Shown here piece by piece: positions 53,959-62,472 of a DNA stretch of 64,000 nucleotides. Made by a program: the position numbers and the translations under genes. The notes under the pieces are model-generated. The model was given only the letters and a program-made list of their open reading frames with translations. It made no database searches and was not told the origin of the DNA. Source of the DNA: Halobacterium sp. DL1. Lineage in GTDB: Archaea > Halobacteriota > Halobacteria > Halobacteriales > Halobacteriaceae. Position 1 is the stretch's first letter, and every line of letters begins with the position of its first letter. The stretch spans positions 2,108,001 through 2,172,000 of the forward strand of contig CP007060.1 in assembly GCA_000230955.3 (NCBI GenBank), read 5' to 3'.

Positions 53959-55398
53959 ATGGTCGCTGACGAAAAAGTGGAGCAACTGCTTGAGCGGATC
54001 ACTGCTCTCGAAAATCGCGTTGATGAACTTGAGCAGGAGAAAACAAACCTCAAGCAAGAGAATCAGCAACTCCGCGAAGAGAACAAACGTCTCAGAGCTA
54101 AGCTCCGGTGGTACGAGGGACCGCATACACCACCGAGCAAGGACCAGTCAGACCAAGAGGAGTCGTCGTCCTCGTCCGATGCGGACGAGGACGACGAACA
54201 GCCACGTACTGACGGTGGGACACCGGGTCGAAAGCCCGGACACGACCCTGAGTGGCGAGCCGCACCTGACCCAGATCGAGAAATCGACGTTACCTGTGAC
54301 TGCTGTCCGGAGTGTGGCGAAGGGTTCGACGAGTCGGCGGGCGTCAGCCCCCGACTCGTCGAGGAACTCCCGGATCCACAGCCACCCGAAGTTACACAGT
54401 ACAACCGCCATCACTACGAGTGCTACTCTTGTGGAGCCGAGACTGTCGCTTCACACCCCGACTGCCCCGACGAGGGGCAGTTCGGGGTGAACGTCATCGC
54501 CCAAGCCGCTCTTTCCAGATACGATCACCGCCTCCCCTACCGGAAGATCGCCGACCGCTTCGAGCAATTGCATGGCCTCGAACTCTCAGGTGCATCTGCG
54601 TGGCACGCGACCGAGCGCGCTGCGCGCGCCGGTCGCTGTGAATACGAACAGATCCGCCGACGGATTCAGCACGCTGACGTTGTTCACATCGACGAGACGG
54701 GAATCAAACGCGACGGCGAACAGGCGTGGATGTGGACGTTCAGGACGGACGAGCACACGCTGTACGCGGTCAGAGAGAGTCGCGGAAGCGATGTTCCCGT
54801 AGAAGTCCTCGGCGAGGACTTCGCGGGAACGGTCGTCTGCGATGGGTGGACGGCATATCCGGCATTCACCAGCAACCTCCAGCGGTGCTGGGCACATATT
54901 CTCCGCGAAGCGGAAGATGTCGCTGACAAGTACGAGGACGGAGAGCCAATTCACCGGCATCTCACGCAAATGTACGTCGGTCTCCAGTCGTGGCTGGAGA
55001 CCGACCCGAGCCTTCGTGAGCGAGCACAGATGCACCGATCAAGCCAGAACGGACTCAAATCGCTCGTTAGGTGCTCAGCTACCGACGACCCAGTGGCAAC
55101 ACTGCTCGGGAAGATCAAAGGAGGGATCGACCACTGGCTCACCTTCATCGGTGAGCCAGCAGTCTCGCCAACGAACAACGCTGCGGAGAATGCGCTTCGT
55201 GAGCCGGTTGTTCTCCGGAAAATCATCGGGACGCTCCGCAACGACCGCGGGATGTTCGTTCACGAGACGTTGCTGTCCCTGCTGGCGACATCGCGCCAGC
55301 AGGGACGCAATCCCTACGAGAAGCTCAAGCGCATTGTCCGAGACAACGAGATGATTTCACGGACTCACGCTGTGCCATCCGTCGAGTCCTCGGGGTAA
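53959..55398 (+). CDS. IS66 family transposase
   Basis: A 479-aa transposase. Residues 3-55 form a leucine-zipper-like coiled coil (LLERITALENRVDELEQEKT). A polar linker follows, then a zinc-binding segment (CDCCPECGEGF and CYSCG), then the DDE domain: Asp in VVHIDETGIKRDGE, Asp in GTVVCDGWTAYP and Glu in SPTNNAAENALRE. The frame is intact and the catalytic acids are present, so it may be active. GTG and ATG codons are adjacent; the ATG at 53959 follows GAGGAGAG, a fair ribosome-binding site. Confidence 0.93.
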   Translation: MVADEKVEQLLERITALENRVDELEQEKTNLKQENQQLREENKRLRAKLRWYEGPHTPPSKDQSDQEESSSSSDADEDDEQPRTDGGTPGRKPGHDPEWRAAPDPDREIDVTCDCCPECGEGFDESAGVSPRLVEELPDPQPPEVTQYNRHHYECYSCGAETVASHPDCPDEGQFGVNVIAQAALSRYDHRLPYRKIADRFEQLHGLELSGASAWHATERAARAGRCEYEQIRRRIQHADVVHIDETGIKRDGEQAWMWTFRTDEHTLYAVRESRGSDVPVEVLGEDFAGTVVCDGWTAYPAFTSNLQRCWAHILREAEDVADKYEDGEPIHRHLTQMYVGLQSWLETDPSLRERAQMHRSSQNGLKSLVRCSATDDPVATLLGKIKGGIDHWLTFIGEPAVSPTNNAAENALREPVVLRKIIGTLRNDRGMFVHETLLSLLATSRQQGRNPYEKLKRIVRDNEMISRTHAVPSVESSG

Positions 55399-55428
55399 AC
55401 ACATACGAAAATTCGTTACATACTACGC

Positions 55429-56187
55429 ATGCTAATCCTTGGCACATCACTCCGGGGGGTGGTGCTCTCGTCACTCGTGCCTCGAGGGACGCGTTCGTAC
55501 GTCTTCGAGCAGATATACGTCGTGTTCCTCCTGCTGGGGACGCTGGTGGGCATCGTCGTCATCGCGTACATGCTGCACAAGGCGTACAAGTACCGCGCGT
55601 CGTCGAACCGCGGGGACGTCGCGGATCGGCCGGCTGTCGGTGAGATACCGTCGGGGAGCGGGGGCGGCCGGAAGCTGTTCGTCTCCTTCGCGCTCAGCGC
55701 CATCATCGTCATCTCGCTCATCTCGTGGACGTACTTCACGCTGCTCTACGTGGAGAGTCCCGACACGGCGGCGGACGAGGACCCGCTCGAGGTCGAGGTC
55801 GTCGCCCACCAGTTCTACTGGGAGTTCGTCTACCCGAACGGCTACTCAGAGCGGGGCACGCTGCGCGTCCCGGAGGACCGGCGCGTCCAGTTGACAGTGA
55901 CGTCGTCGGACGTATTCCACAACTTCGGCGTCCCCGAACTGCGGGCGAAAGCCGACGCGATACCGGGTGAACGGACGGACACGTGGCTCGAGGCGTCGAG
56001 CCCCGGAACCTACGAGGCGCACTGCTACGAGCTCTGTGGCGCCGGCCACTCGTTCATGGACGCCACAGTCCTCGTGATGGACGAGGGCGCCTACGAGGAC
56101 TGGTACGCGAGCACGTCGAACGGGACGGCAGAGAACACCACGACTACGGACGCTAGCGCGGCAATCGCGTCCACAGCGGGGGTGTAA
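55429..56187 (+). CDS. coxB: Cytochrome c oxidase subunit II
   Basis: A 252-aa subunit that carries the CuA electron-entry site of the heme-copper oxidase. It has two N-terminal membrane helices (VVFLLLGTLVGIVVIAYML and LFVSFALSAIIVISLISWTY), then an outside cupredoxin domain. CuA ligands are in CYELCGAGHSFM plus the upstream His in DVFHNFGVPEL; WEFVYPNGY is the aromatic electron-entry region. The first cox gene starts only about 20 bp from the IS66 right end. It is followed by subunit I after 6 bp. Confidence 0.95.
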   Translation: MLILGTSLRGVVLSSLVPRGTRSYVFEQIYVVFLLLGTLVGIVVIAYMLHKAYKYRASSNRGDVADRPAVGEIPSGSGGGRKLFVSFALSAIIVISLISWTYFTLLYVESPDTAADEDPLEVEVVAHQFYWEFVYPNGYSERGTLRVPEDRRVQLTVTSSDVFHNFGVPELRAKADAIPGERTDTWLEASSPGTYEAHCYELCGAGHSFMDATVLVMDEGAYEDWYASTSNGTAENTTTTDASAAIASTAGV

Positions 56188-56193
56188 CCCCCG

Positions 56194-58779
56194 ATGAGTG
56201 GAGACGAGACGTCGCCCGACGAGAGCGTCGAAGCGGACGGGGGTGTCGCCGGCGAGGCGGTACACGAGGACCACGAGTTCCCTCCAAAGAGTTCGGTGAA
56301 GCGGTGGTTCGTCACGACCAACCACAAGGACGTCGGCATGCTCTACCTCGTCACGTCGCTCCTGTTCCTCGTCATGGGCGGCGTACTCGCGTTGCTGATG
56401 CGGACGCAGCTGTGGGTCCCGCGTGCCCCCGGAACCGGGCCGCTGTCCGCGTTCGCGTACAACCAGGCCGTCTCGGTGCACGGCCTAGTGATGGTGTTCT
56501 GGTTCCTGTCGCCGTTCGCGTTCGGGTTCGCGAACTACGTCGTCCCGCTGCAGATAGGTGCGAAGGACCTCGCGTTCCCCCGGCTGAACGCGCTGAGCTA
56601 CTGGTTCTACCTCGCATCGGGCATCCTGCTCGGCGTGTCGTTCTTCCAGGGCGGGTCGTTCGCTGGCGGGTGGACGATGTACGCGCCGCTGAGCCTGCCG
56701 CGGTTCGTCCCCAGCATCGGCGGGAACTCGGCCATCCTCGCGCTGCTGCTGTTCGTCGTATCGGTGACCGTCGGGTCGGTGAACTTCCTGACGACCATCC
56801 ACCGGATGCGCGCCGACGGCCTGACGCTCCGGCGGTTGCCGCTGTTCACGTGGACCATCCTGTTGACCGTCTGGATGATGCTGTTCGCGTTCGCGGCCCT
56901 GCTCGCGGCCCTGCTCATCCTCTCGGCGGACCGCCTGCTCGGGACGACCTACTTCGCGGCCGAGGCCGCCAACGGCGCGCTCCTCTGGACGCACCTCTTC
57001 TGGTTCTTCGGCCACCCAGAGGTGTACATCGTCTTCTTCCCGGCGCTCGGCGTGATGGCGGAGACGTTCCAGACGTTCACCGGACGGCGCATCGTCGGCC
57101 GCAAGTGGTTCATCGCGGCGATGGTGCTGGTCGCCCTTCAGAGCTTCGTGGTCTGGATGCACCACATGTTCCTCACGAGCATCAACCTCGAGATTAAGAC
57201 GCTGTTCATGGTGACCACCATCGGCATCTCCCTGCCGTTCGACCTGATGGTGTTCTCGCTCATCTACACGATGGTGAAGGGGCGCATCCGGTTCACGACG
57301 CCGTTCCTCTTCTCCTTCGGGGGGCTGTTGCTGTTCATCGTCGGCGGCATTACGGGGGTGTTTCTGGGCGCCGTCGTCCTCGACTACGAGTTCCGCGGCA
57401 CGTACTGGGTGGTCGCCCACTTCCACTACGTGATGGTCGCGGGCGTCGCCGCGCTCATCGGCGGGCTCTACTACTGGTACCCGAAGATGACCGGCCGGAT
57501 GTACGACGAGTTCCTCGGGAAACTCCACTTCGCCGTCTTCTTCGTCGGCTTCAACCTGCTGTACTTCCCGATGTTCGTGGCGTGGGAGACGCCCCGCCGG
57601 GACTTCGCGTACGACCCCGGGATGACGACCTGGCACCAGCTCGCGACCGTCGGCGGGTTCGTCTTCGGCCTCTCGTTCCTCATCATGGTGTACAACATGG
57701 TCGTATCGGCGTACGCGGGCGAGCCAGCCGACGACAACCCCTGGGAGTACGCGTCGACGGCCGAGTGGGCGGTCCCGTCGCCGCCGCCCCTGGAGAACTT
57801 CCCCGGCGTTCCGAGCTACGGGGGTGGCAGACTCCAGTTCCTCGGCGGCGACTCGGAGACGGACGCCACCGAGTCCGACGCGGCGGACAGCGTCGCCGAC
57901 GGCGGGTCGCCCGACGGTGTCGCGGACGGCGCCGGGACGGCCGAGGTGGTCGGGGGTGAGGTCGCGACCCCGCACCGTCGCGCCCAGGAAGAGACCCACG
58001 ACCCCGCGCCAAGCCACGCCAGCATCTGGCCGTTCGGCGTCGGCGTCGCGGCGTTCCTCGCACTGTTCGGCCTCTCCGGCTTCCAGAACGGCCAGTTCGC
58101 GTCCGGGGCGATGGGAACCGTCTACGCGGCGTCGACTGGCGTCGGCCTGCTCGGCGTCCTCGCGACGCTCGTCGCGATGGCTCGCGAGCGGTTCCACGGC
58201 CCGAGCGGCCCGTTCGGGGAGAGCTGGCCGTTCGGCGGCGTCGGCAACGTCAAGACCGGGGTCTGGATATTCCTCGCGTCGGACGTCGTCCTGTTCGGGG
58301 CGTTCATCGGCGCGTACGTCTTCCTCCGGTTCTCCACGGGCTGGGTGGCCTGGGAGCCGATTCCGGAGAACGTCACGCCCGGCCTCGTGAACACGTACCT
58401 CCTGTTGACCAGCAGTTTCGCCGTCGTGCTGGCCCTGGAGGCCGCCGAGCGGGAACACCGGTGGGGCGTGGTCGCCAGTCTCGGGACGACGCTGGTGCTC
58501 GGCCTCGGGTTCCTGGGCAACAAGGCCATCGAGTGGAACCACCTCTTCCACGAGGGCGTCTGGCTGTCGTCGAACGTGCGCGCGTCCACGTTCTTCCTGA
58601 CGACCGGGCTCCACGCCGCCCACGTCATCACGGGGCTGTTGATAGCGGCGTACATGCTCCCGCGGGCGTGGCGCGGCGCGTACCTCGGCGACAGCGCGCC
58701 GATAGAGCACTTCGGGCTCTACTGGCACTTCGTGGACATCGTGTGGCTGTTCCTGTTCCCGCTGTTCTACATCCTCTGA
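56194..58779 (+). CDS. coxAC: Cytochrome c oxidase subunits I and III fused
   Basis: An 861-aa fusion. Residues 1-545 are subunit I with 12 helices: NQAVSVHGLVMVFW (heme ligand His), WFFGHPEVYIVFFPALG (CuB His, His-Tyr link), WMHHMFLTS (CuB His pair) and YWVVAHFHYVMVAG (heme ligands). After an acidic linker (about 545-605), subunit III follows with seven helices, ending HFGLYWHFVDIVWLFLFPLF. The HPEVY glutamate and KDLAFPRLN aspartate indicate an A-type proton path. This I+III fusion is known in some archaea and bacteria. Confidence 0.95.
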   Translation: MSGDETSPDESVEADGGVAGEAVHEDHEFPPKSSVKRWFVTTNHKDVGMLYLVTSLLFLVMGGVLALLMRTQLWVPRAPGTGPLSAFAYNQAVSVHGLVMVFWFLSPFAFGFANYVVPLQIGAKDLAFPRLNALSYWFYLASGILLGVSFFQGGSFAGGWTMYAPLSLPRFVPSIGGNSAILALLLFVVSVTVGSVNFLTTIHRMRADGLTLRRLPLFTWTILLTVWMMLFAFAALLAALLILSADRLLGTTYFAAEAANGALLWTHLFWFFGHPEVYIVFFPALGVMAETFQTFTGRRIVGRKWFIAAMVLVALQSFVVWMHHMFLTSINLEIKTLFMVTTIGISLPFDLMVFSLIYTMVKGRIRFTTPFLFSFGGLLLFIVGGITGVFLGAVVLDYEFRGTYWVVAHFHYVMVAGVAALIGGLYYWYPKMTGRMYDEFLGKLHFAVFFVGFNLLYFPMFVAWETPRRDFAYDPGMTTWHQLATVGGFVFGLSFLIMVYNMVVSAYAGEPADDNPWEYASTAEWAVPSPPPLENFPGVPSYGGGRLQFLGGDSETDATESDAADSVADGGSPDGVADGAGTAEVVGGEVATPHRRAQEETHDPAPSHASIWPFGVGVAAFLALFGLSGFQNGQFASGAMGTVYAASTGVGLLGVLATLVAMARERFHGPSGPFGESWPFGGVGNVKTGVWIFLASDVVLFGAFIGAYVFLRFSTGWVAWEPIPENVTPGLVNTYLLLTSSFAVVLALEAAEREHRWGVVASLGTTLVLGLGFLGNKAIEWNHLFHEGVWLSSNVRASTFFLTTGLHAAHVITGLLIAAYMLPRAWRGAYLGDSAPIEHFGLYWHFVDIVWLFLFPLFYIL

Positions 58780-58781
58780 CA

Positions 58782-59042
58782 ATGACCAGGCTCAAACTGT
58801 ACACCGCGATCTACGTCGTGTTGTTCGTCTCCGCGACCGTCCAGGTGCTCGTCGAGCAGGCCGGGATGGCGTACTGGACGGCGCTGGGAATCATCATGGT
58901 GCTGTCGTTCGCGAAGGCCGTCGTGGTCGCCGGCTACTACCAGCACCTCCGCTGGGAGCCGCGGTCGGTCACGACGCTCGTCGCCATGGGACTGCTCGCG
59001 GCACTGGCGTTGACCGTCGCGGCGACGTACTCGATAACGTGA
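58782..59042 (+). CDS. Cytochrome c oxidase subunit IV
   Basis: An 86-aa protein with three membrane helices of the prokaryotic COX4 type: LYTAIYVVLFVSATVQVLVE, then YWTALGIIMVLSFAKAVVVA and the YYQHLRWEP loop before helix three. It is a small structural subunit and follows the I+III fusion after 2 bp. Its stop overlaps the next start (GTGA). Confidence 0.85.
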   Translation: MTRLKLYTAIYVVLFVSATVQVLVEQAGMAYWTALGIIMVLSFAKAVVVAGYYQHLRWEPRSVTTLVAMGLLAALALTVAATYSIT

Positions 59043-59275
59043 CCACCCAGCGTTCGGCGTCGACGACTCCGCGCGAACGACTGGGGTGGGCGGCACTGTT
59101 CGCCGTGCCGATGGGCGTCGGCGTCGCCGTCGCGACGGCGCAGTCGGTCCGCCTCCCGCCATCTCATCCGATGGTCGTAGCCGCCGGGGTGGGGACGACG
59201 CTGCTACTGGCGCTCCTCGTCCTGGGAGCGACGGCAGTGAACCAGTCGGCCGGAGGACCCCCAGAACGGGACTGA
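59039..59275 (+). CDS. Small cox-cluster membrane protein
   Basis: A 78-aa protein with two helices (residues about 17-35 and 46-66) and a polar tail. The GTG start overlaps the subunit IV stop by 4 bp. Similar small membrane proteins are found in haloarchaeal cox clusters without a known role; assembly or an extra subunit are possible. Confidence 0.7.
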   Translation: MTTQRSASTTPRERLGWAALFAVPMGVGVAVATAQSVRLPPSHPMVVAAGVGTTLLLALLVLGATAVNQSAGGPPERD

Positions 59276-59292
59276 GGCCACCACCGCACAGG

Positions 59293-59298
59293 TTTAAC
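59293..59298 (+). promoter_or_regulatory. TATA box within the cox cluster
   Basis: TTTAAC, centred 27 nt before the ATG at 59323, suggests this small gene also has its own leaderless transcript. Confidence 0.5.
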
Positions 59299-59322
59299 CT
59301 GGGCCGATACGTACACGCTAGC

Positions 59323-59520
59323 ATGGGACGTGATTCGCTCGTGTTCGGCGCCATCGTCGTCGTGCTGACCGTGGGCATCGCGGCGCTGCTCGCCGGGGAG
59401 TTCTTCCACGGCGTCGACTACCTCGTGCCCGTGGGCGGCGCACTGGCGCTACTCGCCGTGGGCGGCCTCACTGCCGCCATCGCGCGGGAGCCGGTCCCCG
59501 AGTCGGCCGGCGACCACTGA
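59323..59520 (+). CDS. Small membrane protein at the end of the cox cluster
   Basis: A 65-aa protein with two helices, SLVFGAIVVVLTVGIAALLA and YLVPVGGALALLAVGGLTAA. It has its own TATA box 27 nt upstream. The function is unknown; its position suggests a link to the oxidase. It converges with the zinc-finger/membrane gene after 22 bp. Confidence 0.65.
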   Translation: MGRDSLVFGAIVVVLTVGIAALLAGEFFHGVDYLVPVGGALALLAVGGLTAAIAREPVPESAGDH

Positions 59521-59542
59521 CCACGGGCCGACGAACGAGGCG

Positions 59543-59857
59543 CTACAGGATGTCGCTGCCGAGGACGACCATGTACAGCAGGACGGTGAGCGCGTAGAGG
59601 ACGCCAAGCGCCACGACGACGCGCAGGTGGAAGTAGAACAGTTCCTCGCGTTCGGCCTCCCGGGCCGCTTCGTAGGCCGTGCGTTCCGCGGACGAGCACG
59701 CCTTCGGGTGCACCTCGCCGACGTGCAGGTCGCGGGCCGCCGTCTCCGCGAACGGGCGGCCGCAGTGCGAACACGTCGCGGCCACGGCGTCCTCGTCGAT
59801 CGCCGTCTCGACGTCGACTGCGGGCTCGCGTCGGTCCGCGCCGGTGGCAGACTGCAT
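59543..59857 (-). CDS. C2H2-like zinc finger with C-terminal membrane helix
   Basis: A 104-aa protein. Residues about 29-54, ATCSHCGRPFAETAARDLHV then GEVH, form a Cys2His2-like zinc finger. Residues about 78-100 (LRVVVALGVLYALTVLLYMV) form one membrane helix, so the finger should face the cytoplasm. The ATG at 59857 begins MQSATGADRREPAV. It is last in a four-gene operon of membrane proteins facing the cox operon. The function is unknown. Confidence 0.72.
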   Translation of the reverse strand: MQSATGADRREPAVDVETAIDEDAVAATCSHCGRPFAETAARDLHVGEVHPKACSSAERTAYEAAREAEREELFYFHLRVVVALGVLYALTVLLYMVVLGSDIL

Positions 59858-59880
59858 CCGACTCGACGTGGGTGCTGGAG

Positions 59881-61293
59881 TCACAAGTAGACGGGGGCGA
59901 CCGTGGGCTGTCCGACGACCCAGGCGCTGGTCATCGTGTACACCATCATCACGACGACGAACGGGTACTGGCTCCGGATGGGGCGAAGGACGCCCGGGAA
60001 CAGTTCCATCGCGAGCGCGTGGGCGACCCAGACGGCGAGCAGGTGGCCGAGGACCACGAGCGCCAACTGGAGCGTCCCGAACCAGGCCGGGAGCACCGCG
60101 ACCTGGACGGCGTCGACGCCCCCGAAGGGCGCGGCCAGCACGCCGACCAGCGCGGGCGACAGCGTGAGGAAGTAGCCCAGGAAGTGCGCGACGTGGTAGC
60201 CGGCGGCGATGGGTAACAGCGACGGCACGAACCACCGCTCGACGGCGGACGGGGCGAGGAAGCTGTCGACCCGCTCCCGGGAGCGAGCGGCCGCGAACCG
60301 GTAGGCGAGGAGGAACCCGCCGAACCCCGCGAGGAGCGCGACCAGGTAGAAGAGCGCGACCAGGACTCCGCCGACGATGCCGGCGCCGGCGACCGGCGAG
60401 AGGAGCGGGCCGGCCAGGGCGTTCCAGGCGGGCGTCGCGACGAGTCCGTCGAAGGTGGTGACCCAGAGGAGCGCGACGACGAACGCCGTCGAACCTGGTT
60501 CGTCGTCGGTTCCGGGGTCGGTGAGCGCCGCGCCCGGGAGCCGGAGCTGGAGTCCGTCCTGCCCCCGCTGGACTGGCGCGACGCGGCCGTAGAGGCGGAA
60601 GACGCGGGACACAGGGTCGATGCGGCCGTACCAGGTGTCGGTGCCGTAGCGCGCCGCACCGGCGAGCGTCGCGACGGTGTAGCCCGCGACGAGCGCGCCG
60701 AGCGCTCGCGGGTCCGCGGCGAGCGGGCTGACGACCTCGACCCAGACGAGTGCCAGGAGGCCCGCGACGCTCGGCCACGCACCGTAGCGCTCCGGGTACG
60801 AGCGGTTGCCGGACGTCTGGAGGACGCGGGCGAGCGTCCGCCACGGGTTCACCGCCGGCCAGCTGTTCCCGACGAGGTAGGTGGACATCGCGTAGCCCGC
60901 CCACCACCCCACCCAGACGACGAGGATAGCGAGGTTCGTCGTCGGCGTCGACGGACCGAGGACACTGGCCGCCAGCACGAGCGCGAGCACGGCGACGCCG
61001 GCTGCAGACAACAGCGTCACGCCGGCGCGCCACAGCACGGCGGGTGACGGCAGGACCGCCCGCCAACCGTTGACCGCGCGGATGCCCTCGTGGTCCGTCA
61101 GCAGACTGTTGAAGAGGAAGGAGGCGCCGACGAGCACGCCGCCAGTGACGACCGTCAGCCAGGACGGAACCTGGGTCGCTCCGGCGGCGTCACTCAGGCC
61201 GCCGACGTGGGCTACCAGCGACCGGAGAGCAGCCAGGACGGACCACCGTGCAACGAGGACGGCGAGGACGGCGAGGAGGGTTGGGAAAGTCAC
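59881..61293 (-). CDS. Polytopic membrane protein in the cox-facing operon
   Basis: A 470-aa protein with about twelve hydrophobic helices. Notable stretches are VNPWRTLARVLQTSGNRSYP, GYHVAHFLGYFLTL and RYGTDTWYGRIDPVSRVFRL. The NPWRTL and GYHVAHF patterns resemble membrane proteins annotated, doubtfully, as fenitrothion hydrolase in actinobacteria. I would not assign that reaction. It overlaps the upstream gene by 4 bp. A role in respiration or metal/heme delivery is possible from context only. Confidence 0.7.
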   Translation of the reverse strand: MTFPTLLAVLAVLVARWSVLAALRSLVAHVGGLSDAAGATQVPSWLTVVTGGVLVGASFLFNSLLTDHEGIRAVNGWRAVLPSPAVLWRAGVTLLSAAGVAVLALVLAASVLGPSTPTTNLAILVVWVGWWAGYAMSTYLVGNSWPAVNPWRTLARVLQTSGNRSYPERYGAWPSVAGLLALVWVEVVSPLAADPRALGALVAGYTVATLAGAARYGTDTWYGRIDPVSRVFRLYGRVAPVQRGQDGLQLRLPGAALTDPGTDDEPGSTAFVVALLWVTTFDGLVATPAWNALAGPLLSPVAGAGIVGGVLVALFYLVALLAGFGGFLLAYRFAAARSRERVDSFLAPSAVERWFVPSLLPIAAGYHVAHFLGYFLTLSPALVGVLAAPFGGVDAVQVAVLPAWFGTLQLALVVLGHLLAVWVAHALAMELFPGVLRPIRSQYPFVVVMMVYTMTSAWVVGQPTVAPVYL

Positions 61294-61988
61294 GACGGGT
61301 CACGCGTCCCCGTACGCCAGACGAGGAGGACGACGGCGGCGACGAAGGCGGCCGTCGAGAGGTCGACTGCGAAACTGTACACCGTCGTCGGGACGGCGCC
61401 GCCGAGAACGACGGCGAGCAGCGACGCGAACACCGGCCACGAGCAACTGGCGCAGGCGAGCAGGCCGAGCGCGCCGCTGAGCGCGGCCGCGGCGAAGTCG
61501 AGAAGCGCGACGTAGACGAGGTAGGCCAGTGCGAGGTAGCCGACGACCTTGTAGGGGACGAGCGTCAGGGTGAACGCTGCGTGGTCGTAGACGACTGTCG
61601 GGCCCCACCCGGGCGGGAGCGACGTGAACAGTTCGAGGCCACGGGGGCCGCCGTGGCTGTGACTGTGCCCGAGGTGTGTAACGTCGAGCACGCCGCCGAG
61701 GTACGCCAGCACCAGAAGGTAGCCCGCTGTGACAACGAGGACGGCGACGCGAACGCGCCGCGAGGCGTCCGGAGGCGCGACCGTGAAGACGGCCCACGCG
61801 GCGAGATTCACCCAGACGAACGGGTAGAGGAGGTAACGGACGCTGGTCGGTTCCGCGCCGGTGAAGCCGAGGTAGCCCGCGAGGAGCGCGAGTTCGGCGA
61901 GGACGACGGCGGCAACGACGGCGAGTGCTACGGGGGAGAACCTGCGAGAGAGCGCGTCGAGCGACCGGGCAGCGACTGAGTCGGTCAT
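61290..61988 (-). CDS. Membrane protein with HxxHxHxH and CxxC motifs
   Basis: A 232-aa protein with about six helices. A loop after helix three holds THLGHSHSHGGPRG (His105, 108, 110, 112), and a later helix boundary has LLACASCSWPVFAS (Cys179, Cys182). These are plausible copper or heme ligands and thiols, which would suit a gene beside a heme-copper oxidase, but no family function is known to me. It overlaps the next gene by 4 bp and follows the upstream gene after 17 bp. Confidence 0.72.
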   Translation of the reverse strand: MTDSVAARSLDALSRRFSPVALAVVAAVVLAELALLAGYLGFTGAEPTSVRYLLYPFVWVNLAAWAVFTVAPPDASRRVRVAVLVVTAGYLLVLAYLGGVLDVTHLGHSHSHGGPRGLELFTSLPPGWGPTVVYDHAAFTLTLVPYKVVGYLALAYLVYVALLDFAAAALSGALGLLACASCSWPVFASLLAVVLGGAVPTTVYSFAVDLSTAAFVAAVVLLVWRTGTRDPS

Positions 61989-62005
61989 GACAGTCGTGGG
62001 TAGGG

Positions 62006-62413
62006 TCAGCCGAAGAGGAGTTTCGCGGCGATGACGCCGACGAGGACGACGGCGAAGAGCCAGGCGCTCAGTCCGACGGAGTGGGCCTGTGGGAGGCCGT
62101 GTGCCCGCCCGATGTGGTAGGTTCCCCAGGCGAAGAAGGCCGCGAGCAGCGTCGGAGCGATAGCGACGAGGAGCAGCGAGGCGGCGTCGAGGAACACCGC
62201 GAGCGCCGCGACCAGCAGTAACACCGCGGTCGCAGCGAACGCCACGGTCTCGCTCGAAACGCCGCCCCCGGGGACCGGCGACGCTGCGTCGCCGCGTGGA
62301 CGGAACGTCGGCGTGTACACAGCGTGGTGCCAGCGTCGCGAGACAGCGACGCTCGCGCCGACTAGCAGTACCCCCATCACGACCATACTCAACAGGGCGC
62401 CACTCACTGTCAT
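62006..62413 (-). CDS. Small cox-cluster membrane protein
   Basis: A 135-aa protein with four helices: residues about 3-22, 55-76, 78-95 and 115-133. The segment SRRWHHAVYTPTFRPRG lies after the first helix and YHIGRAHGLPQAHSVG before the last; both are His-rich. It is first in the minus-strand operon 62413 to 59543. A TATA-like CTTATTG lies about 35-40 nt upstream on the minus strand. The function is unknown. Confidence 0.7.
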   Translation of the reverse strand: MTVSGALLSMVVMGVLLVGASVAVSRRWHHAVYTPTFRPRGDAASPVPGGGVSSETVAFAATAVLLLVAALAVFLDAASLLLVAIAPTLLAAFFAWGTYHIGRAHGLPQAHSVGLSAWLFAVVLVGVIAAKLLFG

Positions 62414-62472
62414 GCTACATCGTACCAGAGTTTCGTCCGGACCATCAATAAGTTTCCTGCCACCTCTCCCGG

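Larger units (their letters stand above)
53808..55406 (+). mobile_element. IS66-family insertion sequence (ISBst12-like)
   Basis: About 1.6 kb. The ends are inverted repeats: GTGTTTACCCC at 53810-53820 and GGGGTAAACAC at 55392-55402, extendable to TTCGTAYGTGTTTACCCC with one mismatch. The 10-bp direct repeat GAAAATTCGT occurs at 53798-53807 and 55407-55416, consistent with the 8-bp target duplication usual for IS66; exact ends are uncertain by 2-3 bp. It carries one intact transposase and no tnpA/tnpB helper genes, as in the ISBst12 subgroup. Confidence 0.85.
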
